DNA of 64,000 nucleotides from Ignavibacteria bacterium (GTDB lineage Bacteria > Bacteroidota > Ignavibacteria > Kapaibacteriales > UBA4661): positions 1 to 64,000 of the forward strand of contig JAAFIV010000015.1 of NCBI GenBank assembly GCA_013298775.1. The letters are read 5' to 3'. The notes beneath the pieces were generated by a model that was given only the letters and a program-made list of their open reading frames with translations, did not search any database and was not told where the DNA came from. Numbering within the stretch: position 1 is the stretch's first letter; every line of letters begins with the position of its first letter. Position numbers and translations under genes: made by a program. Below are positions 25,311 to 32,346 of this stretch, piece after piece.

Positions 25311-25640
25311 ATGATTATGAATACTCAAGACTTACAAAGCCTTGTAGTCATGCCGCTTCGAGAGGTTTTTTCCCCGACGCGCATCATCCTTTTTGGTTCT
25401 CACGCTTGGGGGAATCCCGATAGCAGCAGTGATGTTGATATTTGCGTTCTTGTGCGCTCTTCAGAGATTTCACCTCTTCAACGAGCCGTCGCAGCACATC
25501 AAGCACTTGGCGCAATGCCGTTTGCAAAGGATATTCTTGTTCAGACCGATGCAGAATTTGAACGGTACAGCACGGTGAAAGGAACGCTTCAATATCGCAT
25601 TGCCCACGAAGGACGAGTTCTGTATGACCACGCCGTCTAA
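25311..25640 (+). CDS. MNT-type nucleotidyltransferase (antitoxin candidate)
   Basis: 109 aa; the start is either the ATG at 25311 or the one at 25317. The minimal nucleotidyltransferase signature is perfect: GSHAWGNPDSSSDVDICV, that is GS-x10-DxD. Proteins of this type (MntA) AMPylate a tyrosine of their HEPN partner and so neutralise it. The stop overlaps the start of the HEPN gene (25624), which implies translational coupling. It follows the TldD-like gene by 21 bp in the same direction, so co-transcription with that gene is possible. Confidence 0.9.
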   Translation: MIMNTQDLQSLVVMPLREVFSPTRIILFGSHAWGNPDSSSDVDICVLVRSSEISPLQRAVAAHQALGAMPFAKDILVQTDAEFERYSTVKGTLQYRIAHEGRVLYDHAV

Positions 25641-26055
25641 TGCACGTACGCCACACGAAGAAGCCGTGCGTGAATGGCTTGTAAAGGCTGATAACGATGC
25701 ACGTTCCGCAAAAGCCCTTGCTGCTCTCTCTCCGCCAATTCTTGATACGGCGGGCTATCACTGCCAACAAGCGGCAGAAAAAGCACTCAAAGGATTGATA
25801 CTGTTTCATCATTTGCCATTGCTCAAAACACATGATTTGACGCTGCTTGTGCAGACATTATCATCAGTAGAGCCACAAGCTGCATTTCACGTTCCTGCCG
25901 CCCAATATCTCACGCCGTTTGCGACACTGTTTCGCTATCCTGCGGGTGGCGGCGTAAACGACCCAACTCCGTCCGAATTTGCGCAAGCCTATCATTATGC
26001 AATGGATATTGTGCAGTTTGTTCATGCGGTATTGCCTGTCCATATTCGACCATAA
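25624..26055 (+). CDS. HEPN-domain protein (toxin candidate of MNT/HEPN pair)
   Basis: The ATG at 25624 lies inside the end of the MNT gene (17-nt overlap); the ORF-track start at 25600 is less likely. The 143-aa all-helical protein has the PF05168 HEPN pattern: EWLVKADNDARSAKALAAL, AGYHCQQAAEKALKGLILFHHLPLLKTHDLTLLV. HEPN members of TA pairs are RNases using Rx4-6H. I do not see a clean copy of that motif, only FRYPAGGG at the equivalent late-helix position, so RNase activity is doubtful. The AMPylation-target tyrosine found after the His in HepT-type toxins is therefore also not evident. It is either a diverged toxin or a non-toxic HEPN partner. Confidence 0.88.
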   Translation: MTTPSNARTPHEEAVREWLVKADNDARSAKALAALSPPILDTAGYHCQQAAEKALKGLILFHHLPLLKTHDLTLLVQTLSSVEPQAAFHVPAAQYLTPFATLFRYPAGGGVNDPTPSEFAQAYHYAMDIVQFVHAVLPVHIRP

Positions 26056-26143
26056 ACTGAGTATTGATGACCTTTTTGAAGAATACAGTTAGCCGCATAC
26101 ATCTGTTTTTTCGTTGCTCCATTTTCATTATCGCCCAACCATA

Positions 26144-27502
26144 ATGAGTGTCTCCCTTGCATTCTGGAATTCCCCCGAAGGTGCATCCTTACTGCATTCT
26201 GCAAAGGAACAACTCTCGCTTTCCAATAACGACACACTCCGCGCTGGAACGCTTCTCCGCAAACAATTTTCCGCCGTGCCGCCAGAGCGCGTCGCTGCTG
26301 CGCTTGAGTGCATTTTGCTCCGCGAAAAAGCTGCCCAGTTTGGTGAATGGACGCAGCGTGGTTTTTTTACAAAACAATCCTTAGAACAAGCAAGTACGCC
26401 ACGCATAGCCGAGCATCACGCAACGCGCTTTCGCGGGCGCAAGCATTTGGTGGAAATCTGTACTGGGTTGGGCTTTGATACGGCAGCGTTGGCGCGGGTT
26501 GTGGAGCGCGTTACCACGATTGAGGTAAATGCGGAACTGGCTGCGCTTGCGCGGCATAATCTCGCAGCGCAAGGCATTCACAATGTGGAAGTGCTTGAAG
26601 GACGCGCCGAAGATATTTTACCAAACCTTGACGCAAGCACTATTGACGCGCTCTGGAGCGACCCCTCGCGGCGTAATTCACACGGCGAGCGTATTGAAAA
26701 CCCTGATGAATACCTACCTTCACTGGCATTTGTGCAAAAGTATGTGCAAAACTGTGTGGAAAAATGCGTGGAAAACTCTGTGCAAAACCGTGTGGAAAGG
26801 TATGTGGAAAAGCCTGTGGAAAATGTTGTGAATAACGTAAAAACTCCATTTTACGCGGGAATCAAAATTGCCCCTGCCGTAAACATCACTCCCACACAGC
26901 TTCAGGGCTGGAAGCGCGAATGGATAGGCACGGGCGTTGGCGGCGGACAATCTGCTGAATGCCGTGAACAAACGCTCTGGTGCGGTCTGCAGGATGATGT
27001 GTTGCTGGATGGTGCCGTTTCATTGCCAGAAATTAGCGCGGCGTGGCAACCTTCGCACGGCGCATCATTACACGCTTTGCAGGAATTTTCTCAAAAACCA
27101 CTTCAAGAATTAAACGATTGTTATTGCTGTGAGCCGCATCCCTGCTTGATTCGGAGCGGATATTTGGCAGAATTTTTTGCCCAGCGTGGAATCGCTATGC
27201 TGGATAAACACATTGCCTACGGCATTTCACCCCAGAAGCCCGAAGAAAGCGTCTGGTATCAGACGTTTCGCATCGCGGAAGTATTTCCTTTTCACCGAGC
27301 GCGTCTTCGAGAGCGCATCTTTGCTCGCGGTTGGGGAAAAAGTGTGGAAATCAAAAAACGCGGTTTTCCTGAAACGCCTGATGAAATCCGGAAATGGCTC
27401 AAACTTCCGCAACACGGCACAAGCGGCGTGGTGATTATTGCCAGAATTGGTGCGGGTTCGAGCAATGAGCATATTGTGATGCTCGCCGAAAGAGTTCGAT
27501 AA
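26144..27502 (+). CDS. PG_1098-like SAM-dependent methyltransferase with THUMP-like domain and in-frame repeat insert
   Basis: 452 aa from the ATG at 26144. An N-terminal helical domain (AFWNSPEGASLLHSAKEQL) precedes a class I SAM fold: LVEICTGLGFDTAALARVVERVTTIEVNAELAALARHNLAAQG and DALWSDPSRRN. The C-terminal part (QTFRIAEVFPFHRARLRERI ... GVVIIARIGA) fits the THUMP-like domain of this Bacteroidota family. The family is presumed to act on RNA, but the substrate is unknown. Between the DPSRRN motif and the next strand (TPFYAGIKIAPAV) lie nine 12-nt units (26732-26839) encoding V(E/Q)(N/K)x tetrapeptides such as VEKC-VENS-VQNR. This segment is probably an insertion that keeps the frame and forms an extended helix. 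Confidence 0.87.
   Translation: MSVSLAFWNSPEGASLLHSAKEQLSLSNNDTLRAGTLLRKQFSAVPPERVAAALECILLREKAAQFGEWTQRGFFTKQSLEQASTPRIAEHHATRFRGRKHLVEICTGLGFDTAALARVVERVTTIEVNAELAALARHNLAAQGIHNVEVLEGRAEDILPNLDASTIDALWSDPSRRNSHGERIENPDEYLPSLAFVQKYVQNCVEKCVENSVQNRVERYVEKPVENVVNNVKTPFYAGIKIAPAVNITPTQLQGWKREWIGTGVGGGQSAECREQTLWCGLQDDVLLDGAVSLPEISAAWQPSHGASLHALQEFSQKPLQELNDCYCCEPHPCLIRSGYLAEFFAQRGIAMLDKHIAYGISPQKPEESVWYQTFRIAEVFPFHRARLRERIFARGWGKSVEIKKRGFPETPDEIRKWLKLPQHGTSGVVIIARIGAGSSNEHIVMLAERVR
26732..26839 (+). repeat. in-frame 12-nt tandem array (nine units) inside a CDS
   Basis: Units: GTGCAAAAGTAT, GTGCAAAACTGT, GTGGAAAAATGC, GTGGAAAACTCT, GTGCAAAACCGT, GTGGAAAGGTAT, GTGGAAAAGCCT, GTGGAAAATGTT, GTGAATAACGTA. 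The first eight bases are kept and the last four vary. The same GTGGAAAANNNN unit occurs between genes at 18770-18839 and 50775-50825. Confidence 0.9.
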
Positions 27503-27508
27503 ACCCGC

Positions 27509-27619
27509 TCTTCCCGTCCTACGCTTTCTGAAGCGTAGAACGGGTTTCACGGTAATGCGTCTCTGTTTATTTACTCTGGGAAACCCGTTCTGCCGCGAAG
27601 AAGCGGTAGGACGGGAAGA
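27509..27619. repeat. palindromic repeat family E, copy 2
   Basis: CTTCCCGTCCTACGCTTTCTGAAGCGTAGAACGGGTTTCACGG is paired with GGGAAACCCGTTCTGCCGCGAAGAAGCGGTAGGACGGGAAG. Each arm also contains its own small hairpin (ACGCTTtctgAAGCGT). Confidence 0.8.
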
Positions 27620-27731
27620 TAGAAGCAGATTTCCGAAACAATTTCTTTGCCGATTATCCGTCCCAACGCCTGAGATACTTGCTTCTCGCGATATTTTCAT
27701 GATATTTTCTTGAACCACTTTTTTTGATTCC

Positions 27732-28226
27732 ATGAGCAAATCATCAAGGACATCCTCAAGCACCACCGATTCCCTCATCGGTTTGGAAGCACCGTCATTC
27801 AACGCCCCAACCGATTCTGGTGGGCAGATTTCCCTCGCAGATTTTCGCGGGAAAAATGTTGTGTTGTATTTTTATCCCAAAGATGATACAAGCGGCTGCA
27901 CAGCAGAAGCCTGCGACTTCCGCGACAATATGCAACGCCTCGCCAGCGCAGGTGCTGTCGTGCTTGGCGTAAGTCCCGATAGCCAGAAATCGCATGACAA
28001 ATTCAAGCAAAAATACGAGCTAAATTTTCCGCTCGTGAGCGATGAAGAGCGCACCATTGCTGAGGCGTATGGTGTTTGGGTGGAAAAATCTATGTACGGA
28101 CGGAAATACATGGGCGTTGAGCGCACTACGTTTCTCATCAATCCCGATGGCATTATCACCCATGAATGGCGTAAAGTCAAGGTTCCTGGACACGTAGATG
28201 ATGTATTGAAGGCATTGCAGAAATAA
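27732..28226 (+). CDS. bcp: Thioredoxin-dependent peroxiredoxin Bcp (PrxQ)
   Basis: 164 aa. Bcp/PrxQ reduces hydrogen and organic peroxides at the expense of thioredoxin in the cytosol. The core is FRGKNVVLYFYPKDDTSGCTAEACDFRDN. The peroxidatic Cys is in TSGC and the resolving Cys five residues later in EAC, the PrxQ arrangement. VVLGVSPDSQKSHDKFKQKYELNFPLVSDEE and TTFLINPDGII are also typical. A Ser/Thr-rich extension of about 15 residues precedes the fold; there is no export signal. Single gene, followed by a mobile-element-like repeat and a bidirectional terminator. Confidence 0.95.
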   Translation: MSKSSRTSSSTTDSLIGLEAPSFNAPTDSGGQISLADFRGKNVVLYFYPKDDTSGCTAEACDFRDNMQRLASAGAVVLGVSPDSQKSHDKFKQKYELNFPLVSDEERTIAEAYGVWVEKSMYGRKYMGVERTTFLINPDGIITHEWRKVKVPGHVDDVLKALQK

Positions 28227-28240
28227 TTTGGTGAATCTTC

Positions 28241-28391
28241 CTCTGTACACGACAAAACTTTTTTCATAGTGGCTTGAGACTTCTTGTCTGTGAGTGTTGG
28301 TGCGGGGTTCAAGCAACGAACACAGACAAGAAGTCTCAAGCCACTGAAGACTGATTTAATGAGCTTTTCAGAGGTTTTGTCGTGTACAAAG
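28241..28391. mobile_element. MITE-like element: complete family A repeat with TIRs and 8-bp TSD
   Basis: 151 bp. The ends are CTCTGTACACGACAAAAC and GTTTTGTCGTGTACAAAG, matching 17 of 18 as inverted repeats. GAATCTTC flanks both sides directly (28233-28240 and 28392-28399), as expected of a target-site duplication. The inner arms GTGGCTTGAGACTTCTTGTCTGTG and CACAGACAAGAAGTCTCAAGCCAC make the whole element foldable. It carries no gene. Confidence 0.85.
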
Positions 28392-28403
28392 GAATCTTCT
28401 CAT

Positions 28404-28446
28404 AAAAAACGGCGTAGCTCCAAATAAGGAACTACGCCGTTTTTTA
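28404..28446. terminator. bidirectional terminator between bcp and the convergent barrel gene
   Basis: AAAAAACGGCGTAGCTCC and GGAACTACGCCGTTTTTT (stem ACGGCGTAG/CTACGCCGT) have A/T runs on both sides, so it can serve both converging genes. Confidence 0.88.
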
Positions 28447-28472
28447 TGGTGATGTTCTTCTACGACTGATGT

Positions 28473-29162
28473 TTACTGTGCTGCGCCGTCATTGATACGG
28501 AAACGCAACCCTGCATTTATCGAAACACCGCTTAAATTCGCATTCGTCAAAACAGAACTGAGCGATTCTTTGTAGCCGCCGATGTAGCGATAGCTTGCCC
28601 CGACCGACAATGCGAGCGATTGGCTCAAATTCACCTCGCCAAAAGCAGACGGTTCAAGCACGATAAACTGCGACGGCGAGAACAAACGCACGATGTTTTC
28701 TGCCAAGCCAAAGGGACGGAAACTCGTTGGGCGCATACTGGAAGCTGTTCCCATGCCCACCAAAAACGAGCCGCCGAAATGCACGATACGATGCGGCTGG
28801 TAGCGATATTCTACAATTAAGCCCGTGTAGCCCATGTTCACGCTTTCGTGTCCGAAAGTGGCGTAGGTGCCAATTCCCACCAAGATATTTTTGTTGATAA
28901 CCGCGCCGCCATACACGCCCAAGAGTGTTCCCCACGAGTTGTTTGCGGGCGTTACTTTCATGCTGGGAACGATGCTGTACGTTACTTTGTCGCCGAGCAA
29001 GGTTTCAATCGAACTCGCTTCTGTTGTTGTGTTCTCGGTCATTTGTGGGGCTTGTGTTGGGCTTTGTGCCTGTGTTTGTTGCTGGTCTTGTGCAAAGATT
29101 GGAAGAGAGAAAATGCTGACAGAGAAAGCAGCAAGAGCGAGTGTTTTGATGGAGGTTTTCAT
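28473..29162 (-). CDS. Outer-membrane beta-barrel protein, paralog 1
   Basis: The ATG at 29162 gives 229 aa; the ORF-track start lies in a repeat. A signal peptide (MKTSIKTLALAAFSVSIFSLPIFAQ) is followed by a Gln/Thr-rich linker (DQQQTQAQSPTQAPQ). About eight to ten amphipathic strands then follow, with motifs such as PANNSWGTLLGVYGGAVINKNILVGIGTYATFG and VEYRYQPHRIVHFGGSFLVGMG. It ends in LSGVSINAGLRFRIN. The neighbour at 29291 has the same length and strand pattern, so the two are tandem paralogs. Its role is unknown. Confidence 0.78.
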   Translation of the reverse strand: MKTSIKTLALAAFSVSIFSLPIFAQDQQQTQAQSPTQAPQMTENTTTEASSIETLLGDKVTYSIVPSMKVTPANNSWGTLLGVYGGAVINKNILVGIGTYATFGHESVNMGYTGLIVEYRYQPHRIVHFGGSFLVGMGTASSMRPTSFRPFGLAENIVRLFSPSQFIVLEPSAFGEVNLSQSLALSVGASYRYIGGYKESLSSVLTNANLSGVSINAGLRFRINDGAAQ

Positions 29163-29239
29163 GGTTGGAAGAGAAAAAAATTGGAGAAAATTTATTGCGA
29201 ACAAAAAAGAGAAATAAGGTAAAGTCGTGCATTCAAGCA

Positions 29240-29292
29240 ATCTGAAATCATCTTCATCATGGAAATCATGACAATCTGCGTCCAAAAAACTT
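29240..29292. repeat. family D arm, single
   Basis: TCATCTTCATCATGGAAATCATGACAATCTGCGTCCAAAAAAC is one arm of family D (complete copies at 33481-33707 and 47455-47580). It lies between the two barrel genes. Confidence 0.65.
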
Positions 29293-29980
29293 AAAACGAA
29301 CCAAACTTGATATTCAACGAAATGGAATAGCTGCTAAGGTCAGTATTTGTCAGCCCTTCAAGCTGCGAACCCGTGACGATGCGGTAGCCAGCACCTGCCG
29401 AGAGGCGAAGAAAGCTGCTCACATTCAACTCCGCAAGAACACTCGGTTCAAAGACCATCAAGCCTGTTGTTTCGGCGCGGTTAAAATTAAAATTGCGTCC
29501 TGGCTGATAAAATCCCGCACCGCCCCAACCCACAAACCCTTGCACCGCGTAGTGAAACACTTTATCCGAAAAACCAACGTATTCTAGCACAATGCCACCA
29601 TAGCCAAAGGAGATATTTTTTCCTGCTTGATTGGAAGCCAGTTGCGAGGTAAGCCCGTAGCCGCCGCCGCCAATGAGCAAGGTTTTGTTGATGAACCAGC
29701 CGCCGTAGCCGCCGAGCATTGTACCGAAATTTCCTTGCAAGGGCGTAAACTTGAAGCCGAGTGCGCCGTAGCCAGAGCTACGAAGCGGTCCTTGAAAAAG
29801 TGCCTCTGCTTCTGGCTCATCAAGGCTGGAAGCGCGTTGAATGCTGGCTTGCGTGGTAGCTTGGTCGTTTTGTGTGGGCGTGGGCGCGGTGGATTGTGCT
29901 TGTGCTGAAAGCGTGAGAACAACGATTGCCGCTAAAAAGGCAACAAGCAATCCTGCGGAGGTGAAAATTTTCTGAATCAT
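29291..29980 (-). CDS. Outer-membrane beta-barrel protein, paralog 2
   Basis: The ATG at 29980 gives 229 aa, the same as its neighbour. A signal peptide (IFTSAGLLVAFLAAIVVLTLSAQAQ) and a Thr/Gln-rich linker precede the barrel. GALGFKFTPLQGNFGTMLGGYGGWFINKTLLIGGGGYGL, GGIVLEYVGFSDKVFHYAVQGFVGWGGAGFY and the end SSYSISLNIKFGSF align with paralog 1. The barrel ends with an aromatic residue, as in BAM substrates. Both genes face left and are separated by ~130 bp containing a family D arm. No function can be given. Confidence 0.78.
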   Translation of the reverse strand: MIQKIFTSAGLLVAFLAAIVVLTLSAQAQSTAPTPTQNDQATTQASIQRASSLDEPEAEALFQGPLRSSGYGALGFKFTPLQGNFGTMLGGYGGWFINKTLLIGGGGYGLTSQLASNQAGKNISFGYGGIVLEYVGFSDKVFHYAVQGFVGWGGAGFYQPGRNFNFNRAETTGLMVFEPSVLAELNVSSFLRLSAGAGYRIVTGSQLEGLTNTDLSSYSISLNIKFGSF

Positions 29981-30397
29981 GGTCGTGAAAGAATAAGCAT
30001 TGATGAATCGGTGCGTTGGTGCGGTTCTCTTTGAGGCATTCATTCTCTGCGCATGAGCTTTTCTGCTGTAAAGATGAGGTGCCGTACCGTTTGCGTGTGT
30101 TCGTGTATTTCGTGTACAATAGGAAAAAGCCGCGAGTTGAAATTGGGTTACAAACTTTTTACAATTTTTGAATATTTTGAAGAATGGATGCAAAAGGGCT
30201 TTGTAAATATGTCATCAATAGTTCTCACAAAGACGACACGAAAGCACGGATGAGAACAATGTTTGTTGAAGGTTTCAGGCTATTACTTCTTCGCAGAATT
30301 ATCTTTGCAAATTAGCGACTTTATTGTAAGTTATCGCTTCATTTTAAGTTGTGAACTTATTTTCATTTTGTGAACTTTCGCTTTCCACTTGGCAACC
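29981..30397. other. Intergenic gap between divergent genes
   Basis: A TATCTTTG (30300-30307) fits the TAnnTTTG -7 element for the rightward MBL gene, but no properly spaced TTG is found. No repeat family and no credible small gene were seen here. Confidence 0.4.
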
Positions 30398-31246
30398 ATG
30401 CGTATTGTCCCTGCCAACGGCAAACTTAACCTCAAAAACGACGGTCAGTTAGAGATTTTCTTTCTGGGCGTGGGTTCGGCATTTTCCAAAACCTTGTTTC
30501 AAACGAATTTTATTCTTGTGCAAGGTGATACACACGTTGTGGTGGATTTTGGAATGACGGGTCCGATGGCATTGCACAACCTCGCAGGCTTGGAAATGTC
30601 TGGCTTGGAAGTAATTTTGCCAACCCACAGCCACGCCGACCACGTTGGCGGCATTGAATCGCTCGCGCTGGCAAACCGCTATATTGCTCGTCGCATCATG
30701 GGCAAGCCAAAATTGAAAATGATTGTCACCGAAGAATACGAGCGCATTCTGTGGGATATGACCCTGCGCGGCGGCTTGGAATGGAACGAACAAGATGATG
30801 CTGGAAAAAAACTCTCCTTCTACGACTACTTCGACCCGCTCCGTCCAGCATGGAAAGGCGGACGCGACCGCGAAACCTTTGAAATTCAAGTTGGCGATAT
30901 TCATATCGAAATGTTTCGCACCAAGCACGTTCCCGAACAAGCCTCAACGTGGCAAGATTCCTTCATCTCCTACGGTGTCTATGTGAATGAACGCATCTTC
31001 GTTTCGGCTGATACCCGCATGGATGCTGACCTTTTGAACTATTACGCTCCGCGCTCGGAGGTGATGTTCCACGACGTACAATTTTTCTCTGGCGCAGTCC
31101 ACACGCCCCTCAGCGACCTGCAAGCCCTTCCTGCCGATGTAAAAAAGAAAATGTTTCTTATCCATTATTCCGATAACTGGCAGCAGCACAGCGTTGATGA
31201 CTTTGCAGGATATGCCCTTCAAGGCTATCGTTATATTTTTGATTGA
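30398..31246 (+). CDS. MBL-fold hydrolase, RNase Z-like
   Basis: The ATG at 30398 gives 282 aa; the track's start nine bases upstream is TTG. The metallo-beta-lactamase zinc motif HxHxDH is present as THSHADHVGGIESLALA. Later metal ligands are TKHVP, SADTRMDAD and IHYSDNW. The overall layout (FLGVGSAFSKTLFQTNFIL at the start, the ADT motif near the end) resembles tRNase Z/arylsulfatase-type hydrolases. It lacks an obvious exosite arm, so tRNA 3'-end processing is only one possibility. It is cytosolic, and a single gene. Confidence 0.85.
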   Translation: MRIVPANGKLNLKNDGQLEIFFLGVGSAFSKTLFQTNFILVQGDTHVVVDFGMTGPMALHNLAGLEMSGLEVILPTHSHADHVGGIESLALANRYIARRIMGKPKLKMIVTEEYERILWDMTLRGGLEWNEQDDAGKKLSFYDYFDPLRPAWKGGRDRETFEIQVGDIHIEMFRTKHVPEQASTWQDSFISYGVYVNERIFVSADTRMDADLLNYYAPRSEVMFHDVQFFSGAVHTPLSDLQALPADVKKKMFLIHYSDNWQQHSVDDFAGYALQGYRYIFD

Positions 31247-31369
31247 GTTTAAAAAACAGCTTGCCTCTCCTATTCTGCTTCGGTGCGTTTGAATGCATTG
31301 AAATCTTCTTTATATGTGTGTAAACCGCTTCCTGCCTACATCGGATAAACATTATCGTACACATTTACC

Positions 31370-32134
31370 ATGACCTACACCTCTCTTTTGCTTCAGCACG
31401 AGGGCGCGATTGCCAGCATAACGCTCAATCGCCCCGACAAACGCAACGCGCTTAATCCCACGCTTATTGCGGAAATTACCCATGCTTTTACGGCACTTCG
31501 CACCGATGATTCCGTGAAAGTGATTGTTCTTCGCGCAAACGGAAAAGTTTTTTGTGCGGGCATGGATTTGGCGTATTTGCAGCAGATTTCGGAAAATTCC
31601 GTCATGCAAAATAAAGCTGATTCGCAGACCTTCCACGAAATGCTGTATGCAATTTACACCTCGCCCAAGCCCGTCATTGCTTGTGTTCAGGGCGCGGCGA
31701 TTGCGGGTGGATGTGGGATTGCGTCGGTGTGCGATGTAGTGATTGCAGCGCGGGAAAAGTCGCTTTTTGGCTATTCGGAAGTGAAGATTGGCTTTATTCC
31801 TGCTATTGTGAGCGTGTATCTCGTCAAGCGCATTGGCGGAATGCAGGCGCAACGCCTTTTGCTGACAGCAGAAAATATTTCCGCAGAAGAGGCATTCCGC
31901 GTGGGGCTGATTACAAACGTTGTGGATGATAATGATTTGGACACTGCCGTCCACGAAGCCGCACAAATGCTTGCGGCGAACAGTTCATCGGCAATGGCAC
32001 TGACGAAGGAAATTATTGCAGGTTTGGGAAATATGTCGCTGGAGAGCGCACTCAAATACGCCGTTTCCATGAATGCGATTGCCCGCACAACCGACGATTT
32101 TAAGCGGGGTATAGCAGGATTTTTGCAGAAATAA
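31370..32134 (+). CDS. Enoyl-CoA hydratase/isomerase family protein, methylglutaconyl-CoA hydratase-like
   Basis: 254 aa crotonase-fold enzyme. The motifs are TLNRPDKRNALNPTLI, VFCAGMDLAYLQQ (oxyanion loop), AAIAGGCGIASVCDVVIA (second oxyanion-hole segment) and FGYSEVKIGFIPAIVS. The glutamate of classical enoyl-CoA hydratases in GGGCE is replaced by Gly here (GGCGIA), while the Glu of SEVKIG is kept. This pattern is shared with methylglutaconyl-CoA hydratases of leucine breakdown. That suggests a role in branched-chain acyl-CoA metabolism, in line with the E1-alpha-type gene next to it, but the substrate is unproven. Confidence 0.88.
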   Translation: MTYTSLLLQHEGAIASITLNRPDKRNALNPTLIAEITHAFTALRTDDSVKVIVLRANGKVFCAGMDLAYLQQISENSVMQNKADSQTFHEMLYAIYTSPKPVIACVQGAAIAGGCGIASVCDVVIAAREKSLFGYSEVKIGFIPAIVSVYLVKRIGGMQAQRLLLTAENISAEEAFRVGLITNVVDDNDLDTAVHEAAQMLAANSSSAMALTKEIIAGLGNMSLESALKYAVSMNAIARTTDDFKRGIAGFLQK

Positions 32135-32150
32135 TGCGTGATTGGTCAAA

Positions 32151-32303
32151 GCATTCGTCAGGGAACGCGGATGAAGCCCAGATTGAGAGGATTTTGAGGA
32201 TTTTTATCATCCTTTCAAACATTTTTATCCCTTGAATTCAAGTCCTCAAAATCCTCTTGAGTCCTCAAAATCCGCGTTCCCAAATCAAGACCTGACCAGT
32301 TAC
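32151..32303. repeat. palindromic repeat family B, complete copy
   Basis: GGGAACGCGGATGAAGCCCAGATTGAGAGGATTTTGAGGATTTTTATC is paired with TTTTTATCC...AAGTCCTCAAAATCCTCTTGAGTCCTCAAAATCCGCGTTCCC. It then runs into AAGACCTGACCAGTTAC, the outer module also seen at 39147, 39293 and 46206. Confidence 0.85.
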
Positions 32304-32346
32304 AATCAATTTACAAATCAAACATTTGTCTTCACGGAGAATACGC

